Assembly: GCF_025291715.1 (NCBI RefSeq)
Contig: NZ_JAMBIZ010000003.1
Location: 1 to 64,000 of the forward strand
Length of the DNA stretch: 64,000 bases
Direction of reading: 5' to 3'
Source of the DNA: Metasolibacillus sp.
GTDB lineage: Bacteria > Bacillota > Bacilli > Bacillales_A > Planococcaceae
Both the position numbers and the translations under genes were made by a program. Under the pieces are notes generated by a model, which saw nothing but the letters and a program-made list of their open reading frames with translations, had not been told where the DNA came from and ran no database searches. This document shows positions 16,930 through 25,938 of this stretch, piece by piece (positions within the stretch are counted from its first letter, which is position 1; the number at the start of each line of letters is the position of its first letter).

Positions 16930-17682
16930 GTGAAGAAGTTACTGTTAACAGGGGTAGGGATAGCGAGCGCAGGCATTTTGCATATGTGGCGTCAAGCCTT
17001 TGAAAATAATGTGCGCTATCATACATTGCAATTGCAAGGGCAAATATCGCAAAGCTTGCGTATTTTTTTTATATCAGATATCCATTTACGCACAGTGGAT
17101 GAACGCATGTTACGGTCGATTGGCAAGGTAGAGGCAGTCATTATCGGTGGTGATTTATGTGATAAGCGAACGCCATTTGAGCGTATACGCCGCAATATTG
17201 AGCGACTGCAAGAGCTTGGACCTATCTATTTTGTTTGGGGAAATAATGACCATGAAGTGGGGGAAGAGCGTTTGCGTCAGTTATTTGCAGAAATGCATGT
17301 AACGTTACTTGAAAATAATGCGGAATTGCTCGCAGGTCCTAATCGCATATGGCTAAGTGCCATTTTGGATACCTCTACAAAAAAATATAGCTTTGAACAG
17401 GCCTTTGCGAAATGCCAAAAGGATGATATTACATTTTTTATTTCACATAACCCACAAGTTTTTTATCGTGTCCCTCGCTATTTTAAGCCAAATTTAATGA
17501 TGGGGGGACATTTACATGGAGGGCAGCTTCGCTTTTGGAAGTTTGGTTTACACCCACAAGGCTCGTATTCTGTACGTGATGGTATCCCGACCTTGATTAG
17601 TAATGGCTATGGCACAACGTTGCTACCGCTACGTTTAGGCGCAAAGCCAGAATGCCATGTAATTGATGTTATGATTGAGTAA
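16930..17682 (+). CDS. ypbG: Metallophosphoesterase (YpbG-like)
   Basis: 250 residues from GTG. Calcineurin-like phosphoesterase motifs are complete: FFISDIHLRT (about 44-53), IIGGDLCDK, WGNNDHEVG, ISHNPQVF and GGHLHGGQLR. The N-terminal hydrophobic stretch (LLLTGVGIASAGILHMW) is a membrane anchor or signal. The substrate is unknown. Weak ribosome-binding site (GAGGTT). The stop is 19 nt before the ypdA start, so they are probably one operon. Confidence 0.85.
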   Translation: MKKLLLTGVGIASAGILHMWRQAFENNVRYHTLQLQGQISQSLRIFFISDIHLRTVDERMLRSIGKVEAVIIGGDLCDKRTPFERIRRNIERLQELGPIYFVWGNNDHEVGEERLRQLFAEMHVTLLENNAELLAGPNRIWLSAILDTSTKKYSFEQAFAKCQKDDITFFISHNPQVFYRVPRYFKPNLMMGGHLHGGQLRFWKFGLHPQGSYSVRDGIPTLISNGYGTTLLPLRLGAKPECHVIDVMIE

Positions 17683-17704
17683 GTTGAAAGAGGAGATTAT
17701 GATA

Positions 17705-18685
17705 ATGCAAAAAGTTGATGCTTTAATTGTTGGAGGAGGACCTTGTGGCTTAGCGGCCGCAATTGAATTGCAGGCGATTGGATTGCAGCCTGTTGTCATT
17801 GAAAAAGGAAATATCGTCAATTCAATTTACAATTACCCGACACATCAAACATTTTTTAGTACGAGTGAAAAGCTAGCAATTAGCGATGTGCCATTTATTG
17901 TAGAGGAGCGCAAGCCTCGTCGCAATCAAGCCTTAGTCTATTATCGCGAAGTTGTGCGCACAAAAAAAATCGACATTCATCGTTTTGAAAAGGTTGAAAA
18001 AGTCGAAAAAAACGGCGCTATATTCACTGTAACAACGAGCAAAGAACAGTATGAAACACCATATGTTATCATTGCCACAGGCTATTATGATCATCCGAAT
18101 TATATGGGCATTGAAGGCGAGCAGCTACCAAAGGTGTATCATTATTTTAAAGAAGGTCACCCATTTTTCGATACGAACGTCTTAGTGATTGGTGGCAAAA
18201 ACTCAGCTATTGATGCAGCATTGGAATTAAATAAAGCCGGTGCATATGTCACAGTCGTCTATCGTGGTAGCGACTATTCACCAAGCATTAAGCCATGGGT
18301 ACTGCCTGAGTTTGAAGGGTTAGTCCGCTCCGGTGAAATTACGATGCATTTTGAAAGTGCAGTAGAAGCTATTTTTGAAGACGAAGTGGTCATTCGCAAA
18401 GCAGGACAACAGCTACATATTGCGAACGATTTCGTTTTTGCGATGACAGGCTATCACCCTGATCACGACTTTATTCGTGCAATGGGCGTAAATATTGATG
18501 AAACAACGGGTCGTCCATTTTTTAACGAAGAAACGATGGAAACCAATGTTCCGAATTTATTTATTGCAGGTGTCATTGCAGCAGGCAACAATGCCAATGA
18601 AATTTTTATTGAAAATGGACGATTTCATGGTGGTATGATTGCGCAGGCGATTCAGGAAAAATTTAAAGTACCACGCCGCCCTTAA
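17705..18685 (+). CDS. ypdA: YpdA-type flavoprotein, putative bacillithiol-disulfide reductase
   Basis: 326 residues. N-terminal FAD motif VDALIVGGGPCGLAAAIELQ and a second NADPH motif VLVIGGKNSAIDAALELNKAG (about 160-180). C-terminal NLFIAGVIAAGNNANEIFIENG is characteristic of YpdA. In Firmicutes the enzyme reduces oxidised bacillithiol with NADPH. Two ATGs lie close together (17699 and 17705); AGGAG at 17691-17695 is spaced better for 17705. The function fits with bshA and bstA in this window. Confidence 0.9.
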   Translation: MQKVDALIVGGGPCGLAAAIELQAIGLQPVVIEKGNIVNSIYNYPTHQTFFSTSEKLAISDVPFIVEERKPRRNQALVYYREVVRTKKIDIHRFEKVEKVEKNGAIFTVTTSKEQYETPYVIIATGYYDHPNYMGIEGEQLPKVYHYFKEGHPFFDTNVLVIGGKNSAIDAALELNKAGAYVTVVYRGSDYSPSIKPWVLPEFEGLVRSGEITMHFESAVEAIFEDEVVIRKAGQQLHIANDFVFAMTGYHPDHDFIRAMGVNIDETTGRPFFNEETMETNVPNLFIAGVIAAGNNANEIFIENGRFHGGMIAQAIQEKFKVPRRP

Positions 18686-18690
18686 TCTTA

Positions 18691-18743
18691 ATATGCTCCC
18701 AATTTGATTTGATGAATTTTCATCTATCTTATTGGGAGCATAT
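18691..18743 (+). terminator. Terminator after ypdA
   Basis: Perfect 13-bp arms ATATGCTCCCAAT and ATTGGGAGCATAT (18691-18703 and 18731-18743), followed by TTTAATT. Confidence 0.75.
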
Positions 18744-18796
18744 TTAATTGTGATGGTTTCTTTCGATATATGTTGAAGTTTCTGATAGAAACGCTA

Positions 18797-18902
18797 AAGT
18801 TACCGATAAATTGATAAAACATGCTGATAGAAAATGAAAAGTTACCAATAGAATTACAAAACATGCTGATAGAACTGTAAACCAGCTAGCTGGTTTACAG
18901 TT
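18797..18902. repeat. Two 42-bp tandem units and a 30-bp perfect palindrome
   Basis: The units at 18797-18838 and 18839-18880 share GTTACC and the block AAAACATGCTGATAGAA (18816-18832 and 18858-18874, exactly 42 bp apart). The palindrome AACTGTAAACCAGCT plus its exact inverse fills 18873-18902 with no loop and includes the ansA stop codon, so it probably also terminates ansA transcription. Confidence 0.75.
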
Positions 18903-19875
18903 ATGAGAAAAAAGCTCTCAGCTCAACAGGATGATGCACTTGATTTAAGCCAATTAATAGCTTTAAGCGTGCCTTTTGTCCGTTAATGCCTGTGGCGAAA
19001 ATGACCCCAGCATCTTCTAGCTGCTTGCCACCGCCCTCATAGCCGTAAACGCCTTCTGCAATGCCGTTAAAGCAGCGCGAAACAAGGATGACCGGCATAC
19101 CATTTGCGACAAGTGCTTTTAAACGCTGTGCGACAGCAGGTGTGACGTTGCCTTGTCCAAAGCCTTCTAAGACAAGCCCATCATATTGCAATGTTGCCAC
19201 CGCATCGATTAAATCGGCTTCCATTCCTGCATAGGCCTTTAATAAAGCGACACGCTTTTCGATTTTTTCCACTTCGACAAATTGGCGTTGGACAGGCATA
19301 TGGTGGATATGGACAGTTTTCTTTGTAATCAAGCCGATAGGCCCATATTGTGGGCTTTGGAATGTATTAACACTAGATGTCGATGTTTTCGTAATGTTGA
19401 AAGCATGATGTATTTCATCATTCATAACAACAAGTACCCCTTTTCCACGTGCTTCTTGTGAGCAAGCGACACGTACAGCCTCAACTAAATTATAAACACC
19501 ATCTGCTCCAAGCTCATTAGATGAACGCATTGCCCCTGTTAACACAATCGGGAAGTTATAGCGTGTTGTTAAATCTAAAAAGTATGCTGTTTCTTCCAAT
19601 GTATCTGTACCATGTGTAATAACAACGCCATCAATTGCGTATTTATCAACATGCTCTGCAATACAATTGCGTAAGCGCAGCATTTCATTTGGTGTAATAT
19701 GTGGCGATGGTAAATTGAACGCTTCTACCTCAATGATATTGGCATATGTTGCTAGCGTATGCTTTTCTGCTGTTAGTGGGTTTTGCTCATTTTGCACAAC
19801 CGCCCCTGTTTCAGCGCTCATTTTCATCGAAATTGTACCACCTGTATGAATTAATAAAATTGTTTTTTTTGACAT
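18901..19875 (-). CDS. ansA: L-asparaginase, type I (cytoplasmic)
   Basis: 324 residues without signal peptide. The two catalytic threonine motifs are present: IHTGGTISMKMS (Thr14) and VVITHGTDTLEETAYFL (about 84-100). SRCFNGIAEGVYGYEGG near the C-terminus matches type I enzymes. It hydrolyses asparagine to aspartate and ammonia. Single gene, transcribed against its neighbours; the ribosome-binding site AAGGGGA precedes the ATG. The stop codon sits inside a 30-bp palindrome. Confidence 0.92.
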   Translation of the reverse strand: MSKKTILLIHTGGTISMKMSAETGAVVQNEQNPLTAEKHTLATYANIIEVEAFNLPSPHITPNEMLRLRNCIAEHVDKYAIDGVVITHGTDTLEETAYFLDLTTRYNFPIVLTGAMRSSNELGADGVYNLVEAVRVACSQEARGKGVLVVMNDEIHHAFNITKTSTSSVNTFQSPQYGPIGLITKKTVHIHHMPVQRQFVEVEKIEKRVALLKAYAGMEADLIDAVATLQYDGLVLEGFGQGNVTPAVAQRLKALVANGMPVILVSRCFNGIAEGVYGYEGGGKQLEDAGVIFATGINGQKARLKLLIGLNQVHHPVELRAFFS

Positions 19876-19982
19876 AAAAATCCCCTTTTAAAATCAGAAT
19901 GGAAGCATTTAATGATATAATAACAATAACTAAATCAATTGTTAAGAAACGTTTTTATATATAGAGAAAAGGAGCTTATACT

Positions 19983-20660
19983 ATGTTCATATTATTATCA
20001 GCAGCAATAGCTCCAGCATTAGCTCTTTTAGGCTATTTTTATATGCGCAATCAAATGGCAACAGAGCCACGTAGAACATTAATTCAAGCATTTTTATATG
20101 GGGCGGTTATTACATTCCCTATTTTGTTTATTCAATATGTAATGGAGCAAGAGGGTACAATGACGAATCCGTTTATGACAAATGTTGTATTTACAAGCGG
20201 CATTGAGGAATTTTTTAAATGGTTAATTATTTTTGTGCTGATTTTTCGCCATATTGAATTTGATGACCCATATGATGGCATTTTATATGGAGCAGCCGTC
20301 TCTTTAGGCTTTGCGACAGTTGAAAATGTTTTATATTTATTGTCCTTTGGCTTGAATACCGCTTTTGTAAGAGCGTTGTTGCCCGTTTCGAGCCATGCAT
20401 TATTCGGCGTTGTCATGGGCTATTATTTTGGGAAAAGTAAATTCTCTAACAATGATAAATGGAAGGAATATTTATTTTTATCCATTTTCATTCCAATTGC
20501 GTTACATTTCAGCTATAACTTAATTTGGACGCTAGGTGGTAATTTCATTTACTTAATGGTGCCGTTTATGCTGTTTTTATGGTGGTTTGGCTTGCGTAAA
20601 GTGAAGCTTGCTCACCAACATTTAATTGAACATTTGATTGAAAATAACAAACATTCTTAG
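19983..20660 (+). CDS. prsW: Intramembrane glutamic-type protease PrsW
   Basis: 225 residues with about seven membrane helices. The PrsW-family motifs GIEEFFKWL (about 74-82), with its two essential glutamates, and FATVENVLYL and SHALFGVVMGY are all visible. In B. subtilis PrsW makes the first cut of the anti-sigma factor RsiW and so activates sigma-W. This is notable because a sigma-W-type promoter lies at 36602-36629 in the same window. Ribosome-binding site AAAAGGAG. Confidence 0.9.
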   Translation: MFILLSAAIAPALALLGYFYMRNQMATEPRRTLIQAFLYGAVITFPILFIQYVMEQEGTMTNPFMTNVVFTSGIEEFFKWLIIFVLIFRHIEFDDPYDGILYGAAVSLGFATVENVLYLLSFGLNTAFVRALLPVSSHALFGVVMGYYFGKSKFSNNDKWKEYLFLSIFIPIALHFSYNLIWTLGGNFIYLMVPFMLFLWWFGLRKVKLAHQHLIEHLIENNKHS

Positions 20661-20695
20661 CCGTTGGAAAAATATATTTTTTCCAACGGCTATTT
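20660..20695 (+). terminator. Terminator after prsW
   Basis: Perfect stem GCCGTTGGAAAAA with TTTTTCCAACGGC, AT-rich loop, followed by TATTTATATTTT. Confidence 0.8.
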
Positions 20696-20710
20696 ATATT
20701 TTATAAATGA

Positions 20711-20740
20711 TGTATAAATCAAGGCACACTTCGCATGCTA
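20711..20740 (+). promoter_or_regulatory. Sigma-G/F-type promoter for sleB
   Basis: TGTATA at 20711-20716 and CATGCTA at 20734-20740, 17 bp apart, fit the forespore consensus (GYATR ... CATNMTA). SleB is made in the forespore in Bacillus under sigma-G. Confidence 0.65.
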
Positions 20741-20760
20741 TGAAAAAAGGAGAGGTGTAC

Positions 20761-21537
20761 ATGAAGAAAAAATTATTCATTGTGTTGCTACTTAGCGTAT
20801 TTCTTATACAGCCACAGCAATCCGATGCCTTTTCCGCGCAAGTGATTCAGCGAGGTGCGTTTGGCGATGATGTAATTGAGTTACAGGCTCGCCTGCAATA
20901 TTTAGGCTACTATCATGGAAAAATTGATGGCAAATTTGGTTATGGCACTTACTGGGCTTTGCGTGAATTTCAACAAAGCTATGGCTTAGAGGTAGATGGG
21001 ATCGCGGGCGATACGACGAAAAAAAAGCTAGTAGCGCAATCTAATTATAATGAAAGCTTCGTTAAGGAGCAAATTGCGAAAGGCAGCCAGTTTACGCACT
21101 ATGGTGGGATGGCGCTTGAGCATCAAGTAAAGGGTGGAGGAAGTAGTAAAAATAGTGGCTCAATGCAGCTGCCAGCAAATTATACGGAGCGAGATTTACA
21201 AATAATGGCTAACGCTGTTTATGGTGAGGCGCGCGGTGAACCGTATGAGGGACAAGTAGCAGTAGCGGCGGTTATTTTAAATCGATTGGAGTCACCTGAT
21301 TTTCCAAATTCGATTTCCGATATTATTTTCCAGCCACTTGCGTTTACAGCAGTAGCCGATGGTCAAATTTGGTTGACGCCAAATGAACGAGCAAAGCAAG
21401 CTGTTTTGGATGCGATGAATGGCTGGGATCCAACAGAGAACGCGCTATATTATTTCAACCCTAAAACAGCAACAAGCAAATGGATTTGGACACGTCCACA
21501 AATAAAGCAGATTGGGCAGCATATTTTCTGCTATTAG
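20761..21537 (+). CDS. sleB: Spore cortex-lytic enzyme SleB
   Basis: 258 residues: signal peptide (KKKLFIVLLLSVFLIQPQQSDAF region, 1-22), peptidoglycan-binding domain (RGAFGDDVIELQARLQYLGY to about 90), a Ser/Gly linker, and the C-terminal lytic transglycosylase domain with ANAVYGEARGEPYEGQVAV (catalytic Glu in YGEARGE). It degrades spore cortex containing muramic-delta-lactam at germination. An upstream ATG at 20707 opens the frame, but GGAGAGG and the signal peptide support 20761. Co-transcribed with ypeB. Confidence 0.93.
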   Translation: MKKKLFIVLLLSVFLIQPQQSDAFSAQVIQRGAFGDDVIELQARLQYLGYYHGKIDGKFGYGTYWALREFQQSYGLEVDGIAGDTTKKKLVAQSNYNESFVKEQIAKGSQFTHYGGMALEHQVKGGGSSKNSGSMQLPANYTERDLQIMANAVYGEARGEPYEGQVAVAAVILNRLESPDFPNSISDIIFQPLAFTAVADGQIWLTPNERAKQAVLDAMNGWDPTENALYYFNPKTATSKWIWTRPQIKQIGQHIFCY

Positions 21538-21546
21538 AGGTGAACT

Positions 21547-22824
21547 ATGAAAAATGCAGTATATTTATTAAGCATTGTTGTGTTGATTTTAGCTGTTTAT
21601 GCGTATGATGTGACGACAAAACAGCGTTCAATGGAAAGGGCAGTACATGCCCATTATACAAACGAGCTAACAAATGCCTCGGAAAAGCTATCCTTATTAC
21701 ATTCATCCATTGCTAAATCGATGCTATTTCAAGATGAGAAAGCATTGCATAAAGAGCTGGATACGATTTGGCGCGTGAGTAGCGATATGCGTAATGCAGT
21801 GTCACGTCTGCCTTTACATCAAGAGGTAGCAAATGATTGGATGCGTTATTTAGGTCGTATAGGTGATGAGGCAAAGCGTGCTGCGGCTTCTCAAGATGCG
21901 ACAGAATGGCAAGATAAAATGGAGACAGTCAATGGCAATTTACATGCGCTAACAGAGGAATGGACTGTTGCGACAACAAATTATTTTCAACAAGATGGCG
22001 ATTATCAAAAATGGTCAAAAATAACAGCTGACGAGGTAGGGGATTCATCCTTTGCGAAAGTATCGGCAGATTTAAAAAGCTTTAATGAAACGGATTTTCC
22101 TTTAACAGCGAGTGAGAGCGACTACCAAAAAAAGCGAGAATTGCAACATTTAATGGACGAGCCATTAACGAAGGCACAAGCATTGCAGCGCCTGCAAACC
22201 GTATTCCCTTTAATTAGTGATGCAACAATGACGGTAACGAAAAGTAGAGACGATGCGCCGTATCCGTTTTATCACATTCAATTTGTTCGTGGCTCGCGTA
22301 TTGGCTATGCAGATATTACGGAGAAAGGTGGGCATATTTTGTCATTCCTGCTAGAGCGACCGATGAAAAAAACAGCGCTGCCACATGAGGAAGTGTTACA
22401 AGCAGCTGAAAAGATTATGGCAGATGCTGGCTATGACGATACGGTTATGACAGAAATGCGTGAAAATCATATTGCATGGCATTTTGTTTTTACACGTAAA
22501 GTAAACGATGCACTCGTTTATCCTGATAGTATTCAAGTGAAAGTTGCCAAGGATAGCGGCGAGGTGTTAGGTATTAATGCGATGGAATACATTCAAAAGG
22601 AAACGATTAAAGAGCAGGAGCTAAAGCCGATTGATTGGTCAACATTTTTTGGCGAAGGTGTTGTCATAGAGGATGAAAAGAAAATTTATACAGAAAATGA
22701 TGCCTATGAACTGCGCTTATGCTATGAGGTAATGGCAAGGCTACCGGATAAACAATATGATACATTCCGTGTAGTTGTCGATGCAACGACCCATGATGTG
22801 ATTCAAATTGATACATTAGCCTGA
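21547..22824 (+). CDS. ypeB: Germination protein YpeB
   Basis: 425 residues: N-terminal membrane anchor (about 4-20), a helical region, then PepSY-like repeats (for example EKIMADAGYDDTVMTEMREN). YpeB is needed for SleB to be placed or stabilised in the dormant spore. It starts 9 nt after the sleB stop (AGAGGTG as ribosome-binding site). Confidence 0.92.
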   Translation: MKNAVYLLSIVVLILAVYAYDVTTKQRSMERAVHAHYTNELTNASEKLSLLHSSIAKSMLFQDEKALHKELDTIWRVSSDMRNAVSRLPLHQEVANDWMRYLGRIGDEAKRAAASQDATEWQDKMETVNGNLHALTEEWTVATTNYFQQDGDYQKWSKITADEVGDSSFAKVSADLKSFNETDFPLTASESDYQKKRELQHLMDEPLTKAQALQRLQTVFPLISDATMTVTKSRDDAPYPFYHIQFVRGSRIGYADITEKGGHILSFLLERPMKKTALPHEEVLQAAEKIMADAGYDDTVMTEMRENHIAWHFVFTRKVNDALVYPDSIQVKVAKDSGEVLGINAMEYIQKETIKEQELKPIDWSTFFGEGVVIEDEKKIYTENDAYELRLCYEVMARLPDKQYDTFRVVVDATTHDVIQIDTLA

Positions 22825-22897
22825 TAATAGTTATAGATAAATTATAACCTCCGTGCGATAATAGACATAGAAAATTTCAATGCACGAGGAGAAAATC

Positions 22898-23548
22898 ATG
22901 GAATTGAAAATTGGAACGATGTTAATGTTAGAGCCAGAAGGCACAGATGGCATGGAAAAGTTTAGATGTAAAGTCGTAGAAAAAGAAGATGGCGTCATTT
23001 ATGTGGATTATCCAATTAATGATTTCACGAAAAAAACAGCATTTTTGCTTGATGGAACAGAGCTGCATGCAGTGTTCTACACAGATGGAAATAGTTACAG
23101 CTTTATAACGCAAGTACTCGGGCGTAAAAATGACCGTATACCGATGGTGGTGCTATCATGTCCGCCAGAAGACCAATTTATAAAAATTCAGCGCAGGGAG
23201 TTTGTTCGTGTCGAAACATCGATTGATGTAGCTATTGAATTTAATGGCTCTATCTACCAATTTATTGCACAGGATATCAGTGCAGGAGGGCTGTCTGTAC
23301 GTTTAATAGGGGCGGTTAACTTTAAAGAGGGCGATACGGTTCAGCTAACAATTGTTCTTCCTTTTGTGAATAGTGAGATTAAATATGTTCAAACAGACGC
23401 ACGCATCGTTCGCATATTCGATGAAAATGAACGAACAATCGCTTCCATGCAATTGACAGATACTGATGATGTGGATAAACAGCATATTGTACGTCTATGC
23501 TTTGAGCGTCAATTATTACAACGTAAAAAAGAGCTGAATGAATTGTAA
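22898..23548 (+). CDS. ypfA: PilZ-domain c-di-GMP receptor YpfA (flagellar brake type)
   Basis: 216 residues: N-terminal YcgR-like domain and C-terminal PilZ domain. The c-di-GMP motif is intact: QRREFVRVE (about 98-106) and DISAGGLSVRL (about 129-139). In B. subtilis the protein (also called DgrA or MotI) slows the flagellar motor when c-di-GMP is high. The start at 22898 follows GAGGAG; an in-frame ATG at 22880 lacks a ribosome-binding site. It links functionally to the HD-GYP phosphodiesterase at 9346. Confidence 0.9.
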   Translation: MELKIGTMLMLEPEGTDGMEKFRCKVVEKEDGVIYVDYPINDFTKKTAFLLDGTELHAVFYTDGNSYSFITQVLGRKNDRIPMVVLSCPPEDQFIKIQRREFVRVETSIDVAIEFNGSIYQFIAQDISAGGLSVRLIGAVNFKEGDTVQLTIVLPFVNSEIKYVQTDARIVRIFDENERTIASMQLTDTDDVDKQHIVRLCFERQLLQRKKELNEL

Positions 23549-23594
23549 AAGATGCGGTCATTTAACAAATGTAGATTCATGTAGGATAAAGTGA

Positions 23595-23645
23595 AGGCTG
23601 TAAGGAAAGCGTGATAATCATTGCCTTTCTTTACAGCCTATTTTT
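23595..23645 (+). terminator. Terminator after ypfA
   Basis: AGGCTGTAAGGAAAGC pairs with GCCTTTCTTTACAGCCT (one bulge), followed by ATTTTTG. Confidence 0.85.
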
Positions 23646-23715
23646 GAGTGATTTAGTTAACTACCTCGCTCATTTTTCATATATAATGTAGTGGTAAGGA
23701 AAGTAGGGATAAATA

Positions 23716-24387
23716 ATGGCAAAGCAAATTCAAATTGCAATTGATGGTCCTGCCGGAGCGGGGAAAAGTACAATTGCAAAAATCGTTGCAGAAAAGTTAA
23801 ATTTTACATACATCGATACTGGTGCGATGTATCGTGCTGTTACGCATAAAGCGATGCAACTAGGCATACAATTAGATGATAGAGAAGCGCTTGAAAAAAT
23901 GTTGCATGCAACAAAAATCGAGTTAGAACCGTCTATTAATGGACAACTTGTTTATGTAGATGGTGTGAATGTTTCGGAGGTCATCCGTTCAAATGAAGTA
24001 ACGGCAAATGTTTCACAAGTAGCAGCACATGCGAATATACGTGAAGTGTTAGTGGCAATGCAGCAGCAATTAGCGGCAGGTGGTGCTGTCGTAATGGATG
24101 GACGAGATATTGCGACACATGTTTTAACAAATGCAGAATTAAAAGTATTTATGTCCGCTTCTGTAGAGGAGCGTGCTCGTCGTCGTTATCTTGATAATGA
24201 ACGTCGTGGTATTCAATCATCCATCGAGCGTTTACAAGAGGAAATTGCGCTTCGTGACAAGTTGGATAGCGAGCGAGAGGCTTCACCGTTAATTCAGGCT
24301 GCAGATGCGGTATATTTAGATACGACGAATTTAACGATTGATGAAGCAGCAGAGGCAATTTTGAAGTTAGCATATGACGTTATGTAA
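23716..24387 (+). CDS. cmk: Cytidylate kinase
   Basis: 223 residues. It phosphorylates CMP and dCMP with ATP. Walker A IDGPAGAGKSTIAKIVAEKL at about 8-27, then TGAMYRAVTHKA (nucleotide monophosphate binding), VVMDGRDIATHVL, and the lid with Arg residues in VEERARRRYLDNERRG. Conserved neighbour of ypfD in Bacilli. Confidence 0.95.
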   Translation: MAKQIQIAIDGPAGAGKSTIAKIVAEKLNFTYIDTGAMYRAVTHKAMQLGIQLDDREALEKMLHATKIELEPSINGQLVYVDGVNVSEVIRSNEVTANVSQVAAHANIREVLVAMQQQLAAGGAVVMDGRDIATHVLTNAELKVFMSASVEERARRRYLDNERRGIQSSIERLQEEIALRDKLDSEREASPLIQAADAVYLDTTNLTIDEAAEAILKLAYDVM

Positions 24388-24487
24388 GCAGTATGCAAAA
24401 GATTTTTTTATGACAAAAGGGGAAATTTTTGTTTTTATTCATTATTTCGAATAAAATAAAAGTGGAACATGCGAAGGAGGGTTACAT

Positions 24488-25633
24488 ATGTCTGAAGAAA
24501 TGAACTTAGGATTAGAAAAGGAATTTCATGAAGGAGATATTGTGAAAGGTACCGCGGAGCAGGTTGATGATAAATCTGTAACTGTTTCAATTGAGGGAGC
24601 TCCATTTGAAGGGATTATCCCAATTAGTGAGCTTTCTAGTCTACACATTGAGAAGGCGTCTGATGCCGTTTCAGTGGGCGATGTGCTTGAGCTAATGATT
24701 ACGAAAGTAGAAGATGAAGCATATGTGTTATCGAAACGTAAAGTTGATGCATTGAAAGCATGGGATGGTTTAATCGCAAAATTTGAATCAGGCGAAGTGT
24801 TTGAAGCCGAAGTGAAGGATGTTGTTAAAGGCGGTCTAGTTGTAGATTTAGGCGTGCGCGGCTTTGTGCCAGCATCGCTAGTAGAGGATCATTTCGTTGA
24901 AGATTTCGAAGACTATCGTGGCAAAACGATGCTCTTTAAAATTACGGAGCTAGATCAAGAAAAGGGCCGTTTAATTTTATCGCACAGAGCCGTTGTAGAG
25001 CAAGAAAAGGCAGAGCAAAAAAAGCAAGTGATTGGCAATATAAAGCAAGGTGATGTGTTAGAAGGCAAAGTACAGCGCTTAGCAACATTCGGTGCATTTA
25101 TTGACCTTGGTGGTGTTGATGGACTTGTGCATATTTCGCAAGTGTCACATGACCATGTAGAGGATGTATCATCTGTACTAACAGAAGGGCAAGCAGTGAA
25201 AGTAAAAGTGCTTTCTGTTGATCCGGATAATGAGCGTATTTCATTATCAATTAAAGACACGTTACCTGGACCGTGGGAAAATATTGAGGAACGTGCAGCA
25301 AAAGGCGCTGTGTTAACAGGAACTGTTCGCCGTCTTGTAACGTTCGGTGCTTTCGTGGAGGTATTCCCGAATGTAGAAGGACTTGTGCATATTTCACAAA
25401 TTTCGCATAAGCATATTAACACACCTCATGAAGCGTTAAAAGAAGGGCAAGAGGTGCAGGTGAAGGTGCTGGATGTGAACGCTGCCGAGAAGCGTTTATC
25501 ATTAAGCATTAAAGACCTTGTGGAAAACCCAGATAAAGAGGAAGAATTCGATTACGAATTACCAGAAGAAAACACAGGCTTTTCGTTTAGCGATGTGATT
25601 GGCGATCAATTAAAAGGCTTTACAAAAGAATAA
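24488..25633 (+). CDS. ypfD: Ribosomal protein S1 homologue (YpfD), four S1 domains
   Basis: 381 residues with four S1 RNA-binding domains: about 13-80, 98-165, 185-255 and 270-340. The last two share the block DGLVHISQVSHDH / EGLVHISQISHKH. It is shorter than the six-domain proteobacterial S1, as usual in Firmicutes. Very good ribosome-binding site (AAGGAGGG). Likely binds mRNA and/or the 30S subunit, though YpfD is dispensable in B. subtilis. Confidence 0.92.
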   Translation: MSEEMNLGLEKEFHEGDIVKGTAEQVDDKSVTVSIEGAPFEGIIPISELSSLHIEKASDAVSVGDVLELMITKVEDEAYVLSKRKVDALKAWDGLIAKFESGEVFEAEVKDVVKGGLVVDLGVRGFVPASLVEDHFVEDFEDYRGKTMLFKITELDQEKGRLILSHRAVVEQEKAEQKKQVIGNIKQGDVLEGKVQRLATFGAFIDLGGVDGLVHISQVSHDHVEDVSSVLTEGQAVKVKVLSVDPDNERISLSIKDTLPGPWENIEERAAKGAVLTGTVRRLVTFGAFVEVFPNVEGLVHISQISHKHINTPHEALKEGQEVQVKVLDVNAAEKRLSLSIKDLVENPDKEEEFDYELPEENTGFSFSDVIGDQLKGFTKE

Positions 25634-25639
25634 GCTTGC

Positions 25640-25682
25640 AAAACGATAGGAAAAGTAGGTAACTGCTCTTCCTATCGTTTTT
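25640..25682 (+). terminator. Terminator after ypfD
   Basis: Stem AAAACGATAGGA with TCCTATCGTTTT, then TTGATTTT. Confidence 0.82.
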
Positions 25683-25938
25683 GATTTTATTCAGATAAGT
25701 GAATGCTTCCTCCATTTCAATCAACTAGCAAGGCTATTCATCTCCTTCAAAAAATAATTTTCCATTTTGCTACCTCAAAATTAGGATGATAAATCAAATA
25801 ATTGGTTAAATTAGCTTAAAAGTAAGTAGCGATTATTTAAAGTATTTTTTACCTGTAAACTATTGACTTTTAAGTAAAATGAATATATTATTGGGTCTTG
25901 TGTAATTACATAATTTAATAGACGAAAGAGGTATTACA
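25683..25938. other. AT-rich spacer before the lipoprotein gene
   Basis: With the terminator before it, the gene-free stretch from ypfD to the lipoprotein is about 300 bp. The strongest possible promoter elements are TTGACT near 25863 and AT-rich -10-like sequence about 20 bp later. No small ORF with a convincing ribosome-binding site was seen. Confidence 0.3.

Noticed and set aside
22830-22862. Sigma-D promoter before ypfA (TAAA ... GCGATAAT)
   Set aside because: The spacer is 13 bp instead of about 15 and the -10 departs from GCCGATAT, so the match is not convincing.
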